Positions 25,765 through 35,485 of a DNA stretch of 64,000 nt are shown piece by piece; the stretch's first letter is position 1, and every line of letters starts with the position of its first letter. Under the pieces are notes generated by a model. The model was not told the DNA's origin. It ran no database searches and saw nothing but the letters and a program-made list of their open reading frames with translations. The stretch is from Streptococcus thermophilus (GTDB lineage: Bacteria > Actinomycetota > Actinomycetes > Mycobacteriales > Mycobacteriaceae). Where the stretch lies: the NCBI GenBank assembly GCA_900618065.1, contig UYIL01000003.1:124001-188000 (forward strand). Reading direction: 5' to 3'. A program made the translations under genes and the position numbers.

Positions 25765-27310
25765 TTTCTGCCTCCCACCACGCGTTGAGCTTTTCGACGG
25801 CTTCTTCACGGCCCAATTCACCGTGCTCCAAGCGCAGATCCTTCATGTATTTCCAGGCCTTGCCCACCTCGGGGCCGGGTTCGAGTCCGAGGATCTCCAT
25901 GATCTCGTTGCCGTCCAGGTCCGGGCGCACGCGTGCGAGGTCCTCCTTGGCAGCGAGGTCCACGATGCGCTCCTCGAGGTGGTCGTAGGTGCGCTGCAGG
26001 CGCGCCGCCTTCTTCGGGTTACGCGTCGTGCAGTCGGCCCGGACAAGCTTGTGCAGGCGGGGCAGGAGGTCTCCCGCATCGGTGACGTAACGGCGGACGG
26101 CGGAGTCGGTCCACTGGCCCTCGCCGAAACCGTGGAAGCGCATGTGCAAGTACACCAGTTGGCCCACGTCCTCGATGACGTGCTTCGGGTACTTGAGCTT
26201 GCGCATCCTTTTTCGAGTCAGCTTCGCACCGACGACCTCGTGATGGTGGAAGGAGACCCCGCCGCCGGGCTTCGCCTCGCGGGTGTCCGGCTTGCCGATG
26301 TCGTGCATGAGCGCCGCCCAGCGCAGCTTCAAATCCGGGCCGTCGTCCTCGAGCTCGGTGGCTTGGCGCAGCACGGTCAGCGAGTGGGCGTAGACGTCTT
26401 TGTGCTGCATGTGCTCGTCACGCTCGAGCTTCAGCGCCGGAATCTCCGGCAGCACGTGGTCGGCCAGGCCCGTTTCCACGAGCAGGTCAATGCCCTCCCA
26501 CGGCTGCACACCGAGCATGAGCTTGTCCAGCTCCGCCTGCACGCGCTCGACAGTGATGCGGTTTATTTCACTTCCCATGTCCGTCATCGCTTGCTTGACC
26601 CGCGGCGAGACGTGGAACCCCAGCTGGGAGACGAACCGGGCAGCGCGCAGCATGCGCAGCGGATCGTCCCGAAAACTGATCTCCGGCTCCTGCGGGGTAT
26701 CCAGGACGTGGTTGAGCAGGTCCTTCAGGCCGTCGACGGGATCGTGGAAATCCAGGGTGAGTGCATCCTCGCCTTCAGAGACAAGAAGCTCGATCGCCAT
26801 CGCATTCACACGAAAGTCGCGCCGCACCACATCGTCGTCGATCGCGTCGCCGAAGGTGACTTCGGGGTTGCGGGTGACACCGTCATAAAGATCGGCGCGG
26901 AAGGTGGTGATCTCCACCTGCTGGCCGTCCTTGACTGTCGACACGGTTCCGAATTCAATGCCGGTGTCCCACACGGCCTCGCCCCAGCCGCTCAAGATGT
27001 CTTTGATGATGTCGGGGCGTGCGGACGTCGTAAAGTCGAGGTCATTGCCGAGTCGGCCGAGCATCGCGTCACGCACCGGGCCGCCGACCAAGTAAAGCGA
27101 CTCGCCCCGGTCGTCGAACTCTCGCACGAGGGAGGTGAGCAGGTCCTCGAGGTCGCGCACCGCTGTTTCCGCCCGGGCGAGCAGCCCGATGAAGGCTGTG
27201 GAATCGCCCTTCTCAGGCAGGTCAAAAAGCCCGGCGGGGTCAGTGTGGTTCTCGCTCGCGGTCCTCGGGGTCACGGCCATAACCATACTTGGGGTGGTCT
27301 CAAGTTCCAT
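25757..27310 (-). CDS. cca: CCA tRNA nucleotidyltransferase
   Basis: This protein of up to 517 residues adds or repairs the CCA end of tRNAs. The nucleotidyltransferase head has '[14 protein letters not shown]' and 'LDFTTSA' (the metal-binding D-x-D equivalent is L-D-F-T). It is followed by the RNA-binding neck and an HD domain '[16 protein letters not shown]'. Starts at 27310, 27286 and 27280 are all possible, and no clear Shine-Dalgarno is visible. The gene is divergent from the NUDIX gene with a 32-base shared promoter space. Confidence 0.93.
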   Translation of the reverse strand: MELETTPSMVMAVTPRTASENHTDPAGLFDLPEKGDSTAFIGLLARAETAVRDLEDLLTSLVREFDDRGESLYLVGGPVRDAMLGRLGNDLDFTTSARPDIIKDILSGWGEAVWDTGIEFGTVSTVKDGQQVEITTFRADLYDGVTRNPEVTFGDAIDDDVVRRDFRVNAMAIELLVSEGEDALTLDFHDPVDGLKDLLNHVLDTPQEPEISFRDDPLRMLRAARFVSQLGFHVSPRVKQAMTDMGSEINRITVERVQAELDKLMLGVQPWEGIDLLVETGLADHVLPEIPALKLERDEHMQHKDVYAHSLTVLRQATELEDDGPDLKLRWAALMHDIGKPDTREAKPGGGVSFHHHEVVGAKLTRKRMRKLKYPKHVIEDVGQLVYLHMRFHGFGEGQWTDSAVRRYVTDAGDLLPRLHKLVRADCTTRNPKKAARLQRTYDHLEERIVDLAAKEDLARVRPDLDGNEIMEILGLEPGPEVGKAWKYMKDLRLEHGELGREEAVEKLNAWWEAENG

Positions 27311-27342
27311 ATATAAGTCTCGGGCGGATACGATCTCATCTA

Positions 27343-28062
27343 ATGGCTGACTCTCCGAATCCCCCGAAGCGCAGGCGGCGCCGGCGCGGGTCGAGTCATG
27401 CCCAAAAGGGCGAGCAGAAGCAGCCCCAAAAACAGCAACAAAAGCACCAGAAGCAACCCCAAAAATCCCAGAAACAACAGCCGAACAAGCGCCGGCGCAA
27501 ACAGCGCCCGCAGAACTACCGCAAGCCGCACACCAGCCAGTACACGCCGGACCACAAGATGGAGACCCGGGACGAGACGTCCGCGGGCGGTTTGGTGGTC
27601 TCCGGTATGGCGGAAGCAGTCGCGGCGGACGGCAGTGTGGACCTGAGCAGGATCTATGTCGCGCTCATCGGGCGCCTTGACCGCCGCGGCCGCCTGCTCT
27701 GGTCAATGCCAAAGGGCCATGTGGAGCCCGGCGAGCACCAGTGGGACACGGCCCGCCGCGAAGTCTGGGAGGAAACCGGCATCTACGGCGAGCCCTTCGA
27801 GGAGCTCGGGCTGATTGACTACTGGTTCGTCTCCGATGGCGTGCGCATTCACAAGACGGTGCACCATAATTTGTTGCGCTACGTCGACGGGGTGCTTAAC
27901 GATGAAGACCCGGAAGTCACTGAGGTCGCCTGGGTCCCCGTCAGCGAACTGATGGAGCACCTCGCCTACGCCGACGAACGCAAGTTGGCCCGCATCGCTT
28001 TCGACAAAATGCCGGACTTAGCGCGCGCCGAGAAAGACGCCGGAAGGGTCACCCCGCGGTGA
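27343..28062 (+). CDS. NUDIX hydrolase with basic low-complexity N-terminus
   Basis: This is a 239-residue protein. Residues 8-65 are almost all Arg, Lys, Gln and Pro, suggesting an RNA- or membrane-contacting extension. The NUDIX box is complete: G-H-V-E-P-G-E then seven residues then R-E-V-W-E-E-T-G-I (about residues 126-148). Substrate unknown. Mycobacterium has a NUDIX gene at the same place before the DUF6049 gene. The end overlaps the next start (GTGA). Confidence 0.88.
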   Translation: MADSPNPPKRRRRRRGSSHAQKGEQKQPQKQQQKHQKQPQKSQKQQPNKRRRKQRPQNYRKPHTSQYTPDHKMETRDETSAGGLVVSGMAEAVAADGSVDLSRIYVALIGRLDRRGRLLWSMPKGHVEPGEHQWDTARREVWEETGIYGEPFEELGLIDYWFVSDGVRIHKTVHHNLLRYVDGVLNDEDPEVTEVAWVPVSELMEHLAYADERKLARIAFDKMPDLARAEKDAGRVTPR

Positions 28063-30470
28063 TCAGGGCACGGGTCTGCGCAGTCACAGCGGTGATGGCA
28101 CTGGTCTTCGCCGCCCCCGCGCACGCCGGTCTACCGGTGCCGATGGATCCGGAGAACCCTGCCGTGGCCGAGCAGTGGGTCAACCCGCAGATTCGCACAA
28201 GCGACGGCAGCGAGAACATCACGCTTTCGCTTGTCGACGCCCCTTCATCCGCCGATTCCGGCTCCACCGTCGACGCGACTGTGCGGGTGCGCAATGACGG
28301 CGACGAGCAGATGGACAACCTCACTGCCACTGTCCGCCGCGGTCCTGTCTCCGGGTCAGTCGCAGATGCCCGAGTGGCCACGATCGCGTCGCCGGAGGAA
28401 TACACAGTGGCGGGCGACACCGTTGAGGTGCCAGACTTGGCCCCGGGGGAAGAAGCTGAGATCACCGTGCAGTTGGAAGTCTCCGACCAGCCGCTCGCTG
28501 CGACCTTTCCGGTCATGGTCGTGCTGGAGCAGGACGGCACACACCTAGATAGCGAGCGTTGGCACATGGGCGTCAAAGGTGACCTGCCCGAGGATCAGAC
28601 TCCCGCGGGTGTCTCCGTGCTCTACCCGGTGAGCGCGCCGGTGGACATTGTGCCGGGGGAGACAGGTGAGGCCCCGAACCGCCCGCCGCTGATTCTCGCC
28701 TCTGAGCAGGTGGCTGACCAGCTCGAACCCGGCGGCCGCCTAGACCAGCTGGTGGAGACATACATCGCGGCGACTGAAGATGACGGCCTCGGTGAGGCCG
28801 CATGCCTCGCCCTCGACCCCGCGTTGGTGGACACGGTGGACCGGATGGCGCAGGGGTACACCGTCGACGACGACCGTCCAGCGCCCGGCCGCCAACGCCA
28901 ACGCCTGCGCGATTCCTGGGGCGGTGAGGACGCGGCCGTCATGGATGCCGCGCCGGGCCGGGGGGCGGACAACGCAGCCGCCTGGATAAAAAAGGTCAAA
29001 GCTGCCAGCGCCTCCGGCTGCACGGTGGCCCTTCCCTGGGCCAACGCCGACCTGAACGCGGTTGCCCGGACGGGCGACCGGTGGCTCATGCGCGAAGCCG
29101 TCGAGCGCGGACCCTTCACATTGGGCCGGGTGCTGGGAACACCCATCCTGCACAATGTCGTCGTGCCCGGGGCGGGCTACCTCACCCCGGAGTCCGCACC
29201 CGCGATGGGCTGGGCGGACCACAGCAGGTCCACGGTGCCGCAGCTGGGCATGCAGAACGCGTGGGAAACGCAGCAGCTCCAGACGCCGGAGGAGCACGGC
29301 GGCAAGGTTGAAGGGGACCAGCAAACCACGCTGGACGCCACGACGTTGCCGAATACTCAAGATGTCGCCGCGCCCGAGCCGGAAGAACCGGTGCGCGTGC
29401 TCGTGGCGGACAACACCGTCCCGGGGCCGCGTTTTGCCACCGCCACGCCGGGTGTGGTGACGGTGGGCTTCGACGCGGAGCTAGCCAGCACCCTCGCCGC
29501 CACAGGCAGCTACCCGGAGACCACCGGCTATTCCCAGGAGAATCTGCGGTTCGACTACACGATGGATTCGGTGGCGGCGCGCGACCTCACCGCGGCATCG
29601 GCCATCATGACGGCAGCGCGCACGGCAGGGGAGGAGCCGGTGCTGGTCACACCGCCGGCGGCGTGGGATGCGTCGACAGCGCAGCAGGTGATGGGCACCG
29701 TGGCGGAGTTGATGGGATCGCGCACCGCGGAGCCCGTGCCGCTCGAGGAGTACACGCGGGTGCCGGACCAGGTTGATTCGGCTGATCCGGAGGCTCTGGG
29801 CACCCCGTATAACGACCCGTCTGTGTACTCGGATACGGAGATCCTCAATGCGGGACAGCAGGCGCGCTACATCGATGACCTCACATCCATTCTGGCCAAC
29901 GACAGCGCCATCGCCCTGACCCGGTACGGCTACACGCTTCCGCTGCGGCTGGATCTGCTGGCCGCCCTGCCGGTCACGCAGCGCCGCGCCCAGACGTTTT
30001 ACACGGATGCGGAGCTGCGCACCCGCACGCGGTTGAACGGGGAGCGGGATACGTTGGGGGCGATTAAGGCGTCGATAAGCTTGATCCCGCCGGGGAACGT
30101 GTACACGCGCACCTCGGAGGCGTCGCCGTTGCTCATTGTCGCGGAGAACGGGCTGCCGCTGCCTGTCGACGCGTCGATTCTCTATCAGGGGCCCGCCGGG
30201 GCGAATCTGAACACGCCCGCGGAGTTCCGCATCCCGGCGCGCGGGTCGCTCACCCTGCAGATGACTGCGAATCTGCCCCATAACAACGAGCGGACTGACC
30301 TGCAGCTTTACCTTTCCACGCCGGACAACCGGCCGATCTCGCAGCCGGTGAACATCGCCGTGCAAACCGCCGGCGGGGCCTTTGCCACCCGGATCCTCGT
30401 TGCCGGATTGGCGGCGCTGTTCGCGCTGGCGGTTCTCTTTCAACTCGGGAAACGGCGGAGAGCGCACTAG
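28059..30470 (+). CDS. DUF6049-type secreted/membrane protein
   Basis: This 803-residue exported protein has a signal peptide (about 1-23, AHA-G cleavage), a long extracytoplasmic region with Ig-like beta segments ('[20 protein letters not shown]'; '[17 protein letters not shown]'), one C-terminal membrane helix ([17 protein letters not shown]) and a basic tail (GKRRRAH). The equivalent M. tuberculosis gene lies between the same neighbours (NUDIX and MurJ), which suggests a cell-wall role, but no function is proven. GTG start. Confidence 0.8.
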   Translation: MIRARVCAVTAVMALVFAAPAHAGLPVPMDPENPAVAEQWVNPQIRTSDGSENITLSLVDAPSSADSGSTVDATVRVRNDGDEQMDNLTATVRRGPVSGSVADARVATIASPEEYTVAGDTVEVPDLAPGEEAEITVQLEVSDQPLAATFPVMVVLEQDGTHLDSERWHMGVKGDLPEDQTPAGVSVLYPVSAPVDIVPGETGEAPNRPPLILASEQVADQLEPGGRLDQLVETYIAATEDDGLGEAACLALDPALVDTVDRMAQGYTVDDDRPAPGRQRQRLRDSWGGEDAAVMDAAPGRGADNAAAWIKKVKAASASGCTVALPWANADLNAVARTGDRWLMREAVERGPFTLGRVLGTPILHNVVVPGAGYLTPESAPAMGWADHSRSTVPQLGMQNAWETQQLQTPEEHGGKVEGDQQTTLDATTLPNTQDVAAPEPEEPVRVLVADNTVPGPRFATATPGVVTVGFDAELASTLAATGSYPETTGYSQENLRFDYTMDSVAARDLTAASAIMTAARTAGEEPVLVTPPAAWDASTAQQVMGTVAELMGSRTAEPVPLEEYTRVPDQVDSADPEALGTPYNDPSVYSDTEILNAGQQARYIDDLTSILANDSAIALTRYGYTLPLRLDLLAALPVTQRRAQTFYTDAELRTRTRLNGERDTLGAIKASISLIPPGNVYTRTSEASPLLIVAENGLPLPVDASILYQGPAGANLNTPAEFRIPARGSLTLQMTANLPHNNERTDLQLYLSTPDNRPISQPVNIAVQTAGGAFATRILVAGLAALFALAVLFQLGKRRRAH

Positions 30471-30483
30471 GATTGGGACCCCT

Positions 30484-33399
30484 ATGGAGAAAGCTGAAAC
30501 TTCGGACCGCTCCGTCGTAAGGTCCACTGGCTCGATGGCAGTGGCGACGCTGATGTCGCGCATCACCGGCTTCATCCGCACGGTAATGATCACCTCGGCG
30601 CTCGGCGGCGCGGTGGCGTCGGCGTTCAACACGGCGAACACGTTGCCGAACATGGTCACGGAGATCGTGCTCGGCTCGGTGCTCACCGCCCTGGTGGTGC
30701 CGGTGCTCGTGCGCGCGGAGAAGGAGGACCCGGATCACGGTGCCTCCTTCATCCGGCGGCTGTTCACGCTGACGTTCACGCTCGTCACAGTGGTCACGGT
30801 GATCACGCTCATTTGCGCACCGTTGCTCACGCGCGTGATGCTTGATGGCGACGGTCAGGTCAACGTCATCCAAGCCACCTCCTTCGCCTATCTGCTCTTG
30901 CCGCAGATCATGTTCTACGGCTTGTTCTCCTTGTTCATGGCGGTGTTGAACACGAAGGAAGTCTTCCGCCCCGGCGCATGGGCGCCGGTGGCGAACAATG
31001 TGGTGACCATCACGGTCATGGCGCTGTACCTGCTGCTGCCCGGGTCCATTCAGCCTGATGATCCGACTCCGGTCTCCGACCCGCACGTGCTGCTGCTGGG
31101 TCTGGGTACCACGATGGGCGTGGTGGTGCAGTGTCTGATCATGCTGCCCGCGTTGCGCCGCACCGGCATCGACCTGCGGCCGGAGTGGGGCATCGATGAC
31201 CGGTTGAAGCAGTTCGGCGGAATGGCCCTGGCGATTATCACCTACGTGGCCATCTCCCAGGTCGGCTACATCATCAACAACCGCATCGCCTCCAGCGTGC
31301 ACGAATCCGCGCCAGCGATCTACATGAACCACTGGTTGCTGCTGCAGGTGCCCTACGGCATTGTCGGGGTGACGCTGCTGACGGCGATCATGCCGCGGCT
31401 GAGCCGCAACGCCGCCGACGGTGACGACCAAGCCGTCGTCCGCGACCTGACACTCGGCACGAAGCTGACGTTCATCGCCATCATCCCGATCATCATCTTC
31501 ATGACGGCGCTGGGCCCCGACATCGGCACCGCCCTGTTCCGCTACGGCAACTTCATTTCCGAGGACGCCCGCACCCTCGGCCTGACGCTGAGTTTCGCCG
31601 CCTTCACTCTCATCCCGTACGCGCTGGTGATGCTGCACCTGCGCGTTTTCTACGCCCGCGAGGAGGCGTGGACGCCGACCTTCATCATCGCCGGCATCAC
31701 CTTCACCAAGGTGGTGTTGGCGTTGCTGGCCCCGTACGCGGCCTCCGGCCCCGACCAAGTGGTGGTGCTGCTGGGTGCCGCCAACGGTTTCGGCTTCGTC
31801 GCAGGTGCTGTGATCGGTGCCCTGTTGCTCCGCCGCAAGCTCGGCTCGCTCGGTTCCGGGGAGGTGCTGAAGACGTCCGGATGGGCTGCGCTTGCCGGCA
31901 CGGTGGGCATCGCTGCGGCATTCGCGGTGCGCTTCGTGCTGCGGTTGATCTCGCAGGAACGCTCCTCAGTCACCTTGCTGCTGGAGATCGCGGTCCTCGG
32001 CGTCATCTTCGTCGCCGTCACTGCTGTGGTCCTGTCCTTCTCCAAGCTGCCGGAGGTTGAGACCGTCCTGCAGCGTTTCAGGCGCAGCACACCGGTGGAC
32101 GAGTCCGCTCCGGCTCTGTCCACATTCGTGATGGACGACACCTTCAACGCGTCTCCGGTCCCGCCACCGATGTCCGCCGGTGTTGTCCGCGGCCCGCGCC
32201 TGATTCCCGGTGCTGCCGTGTCCGACGGCCGCTTCCGCCTTCTCAAGGACCACGGTGCCGCCACCGGCGCCCGCTTCTGGCAGGCCCGGGAGCAAAGGAC
32301 CGGCCGGTTGGTCGCGCTGACCTTTGTGGACACGTGCGGTGCGGCCCCTCTTGCACCCGTCCCGCCGCGCCAGGCTGCTATCGACGCCGCTGGTGTCGCG
32401 CACCGTACCGCCCGCCTAAAGGACCTCCAGCTCCCCGGTGTGGCACCGATCGTGGAGGCGATCCCGTACCGCACGGGGTGCCTGGTCGTTGCTGACTGGG
32501 TGCCAGGGTCCTCGCTGAAGGCTGTCGCCGAGTCGGGCGCGCCGCTGCTTGAAGACGCAGTGGACGGCGCGATGGCGCCGCTGAACCAGTCCGTCGCGTC
32601 CGCCCATCAGCGCGGCATCCCGCTCGGCCTGGACAACCGCAACCGGATGCGGGTGACCGAGGACGGCGCGGTCGTCCTCGCGTTCCCCGCCGTGCTGCCC
32701 GCCGCCGACATTGACTCCGATAACGCCGCCCTCGCCTTCGCCCAGGACTTGCTACAGAACCTATCCGGTGAAGGATCGGGCAAAACCGTCCAGGTTCCGG
32801 TGGAGCACGACATCGACACCCCGCCGGTGCGCGGGTTCGGTGAGCGCGGCTTCGGCGCATTCGGCATCGCGGCACTCGTTGCGGTGGCGATCAGCGCGGT
32901 GCTCATTGTCGCACTGCTGACCGCCTATATTGTCGGCCAGTTCCGCGATGAGCCGGACAACCCGGTGCGCGACGTGGCCACTGAATCCAGCCCGGAAAGC
33001 CAAGCACAGTCGCTTCCGGTCTTTATCGCCCCGCTCAAGGCCGAGCCGGAGAACTTCGCCCCGCTCGTCGACGGCGACCGTGCCACGACCGCCACCGTCA
33101 CCAGCGGCCAGAAGGTCACGATCACCACTCAAGAGCCGGTCACCGCGCACCAAGTCATCTTCAACACCCAGTCCGGCGGCGGCCTCGACTACACCATCCA
33201 CGGGCTCACCGGTGGTGAGCGTAAGGTCCTGGGACAAGGCACGCTCGCCGGCCCGGAACAGACTGTCAATATTCCCGACAACCCCACGGTGAACGGGCTG
33301 GAAATCACCTTCGCGGGTGAGGATGACGCGGCGGTTGCGGTCCAGGAGATCGGTGTCGTCGGCAAGCGAGCATTGCACACTGGAGTGCGCAACGAATAA
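30484..33399 (+). CDS. murJ: MurJ lipid II flippase with C-terminal pseudokinase and ectodomain
   Basis: This is a 971-residue protein. Residues 1 to about 525 are a MurJ/MviN core with about 14 membrane helices, which flips lipid II. Residues about 570-770 form a kinase-like domain whose catalytic loop reads HQRGIPLGLDNRN and whose DFG region reads LAFPA, so the catalytic residues are absent. A helix at 790-820 leads to an extracytoplasmic beta domain. This matches the mycobacterial MviN layout, where the pseudokinase, once phosphorylated, recruits FhaA. It lies 13 bases after the DUF6049 gene. Confidence 0.92.
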   Translation: MEKAETSDRSVVRSTGSMAVATLMSRITGFIRTVMITSALGGAVASAFNTANTLPNMVTEIVLGSVLTALVVPVLVRAEKEDPDHGASFIRRLFTLTFTLVTVVTVITLICAPLLTRVMLDGDGQVNVIQATSFAYLLLPQIMFYGLFSLFMAVLNTKEVFRPGAWAPVANNVVTITVMALYLLLPGSIQPDDPTPVSDPHVLLLGLGTTMGVVVQCLIMLPALRRTGIDLRPEWGIDDRLKQFGGMALAIITYVAISQVGYIINNRIASSVHESAPAIYMNHWLLLQVPYGIVGVTLLTAIMPRLSRNAADGDDQAVVRDLTLGTKLTFIAIIPIIIFMTALGPDIGTALFRYGNFISEDARTLGLTLSFAAFTLIPYALVMLHLRVFYAREEAWTPTFIIAGITFTKVVLALLAPYAASGPDQVVVLLGAANGFGFVAGAVIGALLLRRKLGSLGSGEVLKTSGWAALAGTVGIAAAFAVRFVLRLISQERSSVTLLLEIAVLGVIFVAVTAVVLSFSKLPEVETVLQRFRRSTPVDESAPALSTFVMDDTFNASPVPPPMSAGVVRGPRLIPGAAVSDGRFRLLKDHGAATGARFWQAREQRTGRLVALTFVDTCGAAPLAPVPPRQAAIDAAGVAHRTARLKDLQLPGVAPIVEAIPYRTGCLVVADWVPGSSLKAVAESGAPLLEDAVDGAMAPLNQSVASAHQRGIPLGLDNRNRMRVTEDGAVVLAFPAVLPAADIDSDNAALAFAQDLLQNLSGEGSGKTVQVPVEHDIDTPPVRGFGERGFGAFGIAALVAVAISAVLIVALLTAYIVGQFRDEPDNPVRDVATESSPESQAQSLPVFIAPLKAEPENFAPLVDGDRATTATVTSGQKVTITTQEPVTAHQVIFNTQSGGGLDYTIHGLTGGERKVLGQGTLAGPEQTVNIPDNPTVNGLEITFAGEDDAAVAVQEIGVVGKRALHTGVRNE

Positions 33400-33467
33400 G
33401 TGCGGGCGGGTGCGCGCGCGTGCGACAATCGTGGTGCAGCACAGGGGGATGATTCGGGGGGTACACC

Positions 33468-34040
33468 ATGCCTGCACAGCACTACACGGACAAAGCGCTC
33501 GTGGCGGCGTATCTGGCGGGGGACCAGCGCGCGTTCACCATGATCGTGCAGCGTTACCGCCGCCAGATGATGGCGTTGGCGCTGCGCTACACCCGCAACG
33601 AGCACGACGCGCAGGATGTCATGCAGGACGCGCTGCTGAAAGCGGCGGTGAAAATGGACACCTACCGCGGTGAGTCCGCCCTGGGGACGTGGCTGTGCCG
33701 CCTCGTGCTCAACGCGGGCTACGACCATTTCAAACGCGCGGACAATAGGCGGCGCCACTTGAGCATCGACGACGATGAGAAGATCAGCCAGGACACCAAC
33801 CGGAGCCTTTCCCATGAACCGCTGACGCACCTCGACCGCAGGCTCGCGCTCATGCAGGCCTTGGGCAAACTCCCGGCCGCGAACCGCTCGGCGCTTTTGC
33901 TTATCGACGTCGCAGGACTGTCGATCAACCACGCCGCCCGCGAACTGGGCGTGCGCCCCGGGACGGTGAAATCCCGCAGGTACCGCGCCAGGGACATGCT
34001 GCTGCAGATGATCGATGAGGATGTAGATCTGGTCAGTTGA
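33468..34040 (+). CDS. sigM: ECF sigma factor SigM
   Basis: This is a 190-residue ECF sigma factor. Region 2 spans about residues 12-85 ([16 protein letters not shown] ... [20 protein letters not shown]) and region 4 about 120-185 ([20 protein letters not shown]). In C. glutamicum SigM responds to disulfide stress and controls thioredoxin genes; the trx genes follow directly here. No anti-sigma gene lies between sigM and trxB, unlike M. tuberculosis. ATG with GGGGGG upstream. Confidence 0.92.
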   Translation: MPAQHYTDKALVAAYLAGDQRAFTMIVQRYRRQMMALALRYTRNEHDAQDVMQDALLKAAVKMDTYRGESALGTWLCRLVLNAGYDHFKRADNRRRHLSIDDDEKISQDTNRSLSHEPLTHLDRRLALMQALGKLPAANRSALLLIDVAGLSINHAARELGVRPGTVKSRRYRARDMLLQMIDEDVDLVS

Positions 34041-34062
34041 GGCAGCCACTACACTGGCTGCC
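34041..34062 (+). promoter_or_regulatory. Inverted repeat over a candidate -10 of leaderless trxB
   Basis: Perfect 8-bp arms GGCAGCCA and TGGCTGCC flank CTACAC, abutting the trxB ATG. TACACT (34050-34055) is placed for transcription to begin at the A of ATG. It could be an operator or an RNA hairpin that ends sigM. Confidence 0.5.
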
Positions 34063-35103
34063 ATGACTGAGCCGCAGATCCCCAACATCCCCTCCGCCAA
34101 CGCCCTTGGGGCGTTCGCCCCAAAGACCGCGACCACGGAACCGATGGAGCAGGCCGCCGCCACGTCCGCCAACCCGGACGAGGTGCAGGAGGTCATTGTC
34201 ATCGGATCAGGTCCAGCCGGCTACACCGCTGCGCTGTACACCGCCCGCGCCGACTTGAAACCGCTGGTCTTTGAAGGTTACGAGTTCGGCGGCGAGCTGA
34301 TGAACACGACCGAGGTGGAAAACTACCCCGGTTTTGAAAACGGCATCATGGGCCCGGACCTGATGATGGAGATGCGCGCCCAGGCGGAGCGCTTCGGTGC
34401 GGACCTGCGCGCTGAGATGGTCGACCGGGTCGAGCTCGACGGCGACATTAAGAAGGTCCACGTGGCTGATGAGGTCTTTTCCGCCAAGGCCGTCATCCTG
34501 GCCACCGGCGCCGCCCCGCGCCACCTGGGCATCCCGGGGGAGCAGGAGCTCACCGGCCGCGGGGTGTCCACCTGCGCCACCTGCGACGGCTTCTTCTTCA
34601 AGGACCAGCACATCGCTGTCGTCGGCGGCGGCGACTCTGCAATGGAGGAGGCGACCTTCCTCACCCGCTTCGGTTCCAAGGTGACCATCATTCACCGCCG
34701 CGAGGAATTCCGCGCCTCCCAGATCATGCTCGATCGCGCCAAGGAGAACGACAAGATCGAGTTCCTCCTCAACTCCGTCGTTGAAGAGGTCATTGAAGAC
34801 GGAGGCAAGGTCGCCGGCCTGCGCATCAAGAACACTGTGACCGGTGAGGAGTCCACGCTGGATGCCACCGCGATGTTCGTCGCCATCGGCCACGATCCGC
34901 GCTCCGGATTCTTAGACGGCCAGGTGGCCACCGATGAGGGTGGCTACGTCACCGTCGAACAGCCGAGCACCAAGACCTCTGTCCCGGGAGTGTTCGCCGC
35001 CGGAGACCTAGTGGACAACTACTACCGCCAAGCCATCACCGCCGCCGGCTCCGGCTGCCGCGCGGCTATTGACGCCGAGCACTACTTGGAGGCCCGCTCA
35101 TGA
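34063..35103 (+). CDS. trxB: Thioredoxin reductase
   Basis: This 346-residue FAD/NADPH enzyme reduces thioredoxin. It has the FAD-binding GSGPAGYTA (48-56), the redox centre C171-A-T-C174, the NADPH motif [10 protein letters not shown] and the C-terminal FAD motif [15 protein letters not shown]. The first 40 residues are an extra Pro/Ala-rich tail; a shorter start at ATG 34144 would remove most of it, but the leaderless promoter favours 34063. It overlaps trxA by ATGA. Confidence 0.95.
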   Translation: MTEPQIPNIPSANALGAFAPKTATTEPMEQAAATSANPDEVQEVIVIGSGPAGYTAALYTARADLKPLVFEGYEFGGELMNTTEVENYPGFENGIMGPDLMMEMRAQAERFGADLRAEMVDRVELDGDIKKVHVADEVFSAKAVILATGAAPRHLGIPGEQELTGRGVSTCATCDGFFFKDQHIAVVGGGDSAMEEATFLTRFGSKVTIIHRREEFRASQIMLDRAKENDKIEFLLNSVVEEVIEDGGKVAGLRIKNTVTGEESTLDATAMFVAIGHDPRSGFLDGQVATDEGGYVTVEQPSTKTSVPGVFAAGDLVDNYYRQAITAAGSGCRAAIDAEHYLEARS

Positions 35104-35420
35104 CAACAGTCAACATCACCCACACCACGTTCAAGTCTGAAGTCATCGAATCCGAGGTCCCGGTTCTGGTGGATTTCTGGGCCGAATGGTGCGGCCCGTG
35201 CAAGCAGTTGTCCCCGATTCTCGATGAGATCGCCCAGGAGATGGAAGGCCAGGTGAAAGTGGCCAAGGTCAACCTCGACGAAGAGCGCCTACTGGGTGCG
35301 ATGTTCAAGGTCATGACCATTCCTAACGTCTTGATCTTCAGCGAAGGTGAGCTCGTCGACGCGTTCGAAGGGCTGCGGCCGAAGGAGGAGATCGTGGCCC
35401 GGATCCAGAACCACGACTGA
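35100..35420 (+). CDS. trxA: Thioredoxin
   Basis: This is a 106-residue classical thioredoxin with active site WCGPC (Cys31 and Cys34), a cis-Pro motif (MTIPNVLIF) and a conserved buried Asp25. It is the substrate of the TrxB encoded just upstream and translationally coupled to it. It is called trxC in C. glutamicum. Confidence 0.95.
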   Translation: MTTVNITHTTFKSEVIESEVPVLVDFWAEWCGPCKQLSPILDEIAQEMEGQVKVAKVNLDEERLLGAMFKVMTIPNVLIFSEGELVDAFEGLRPKEEIVARIQNHD

Positions 35421-35438
35421 GCCAACCCCGGCCAATAG

Positions 35439-35465
35439 CAGTACTATGAGACTGTCCATAGTGCT
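35439..35465 (+). promoter_or_regulatory. Inverted repeat over a candidate -10 before cwlM
   Basis: CAGTACTATG (35439-35448) pairs with CATAGTGCTG (35456-35465, nine pairs plus one G-U). TACTAT inside the left arm looks like a -10 element. It may be a terminator of trxA, a regulated cwlM promoter, or both. Confidence 0.4.
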
Positions 35466-35485
35466 GACTGTCTGAAAGGTGAGAA

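Noticed and set aside
25823..27316. 497-residue plus-strand frame
   Set aside because: It is fully antisense to cca, whose motifs are intact.
30250..31758. 502-residue minus-strand frame rich in His, Arg, Gln and Asp
   Set aside because: Antisense to DUF6049 and murJ; the composition is typical of complement reading of GC-rich membrane-protein codons.
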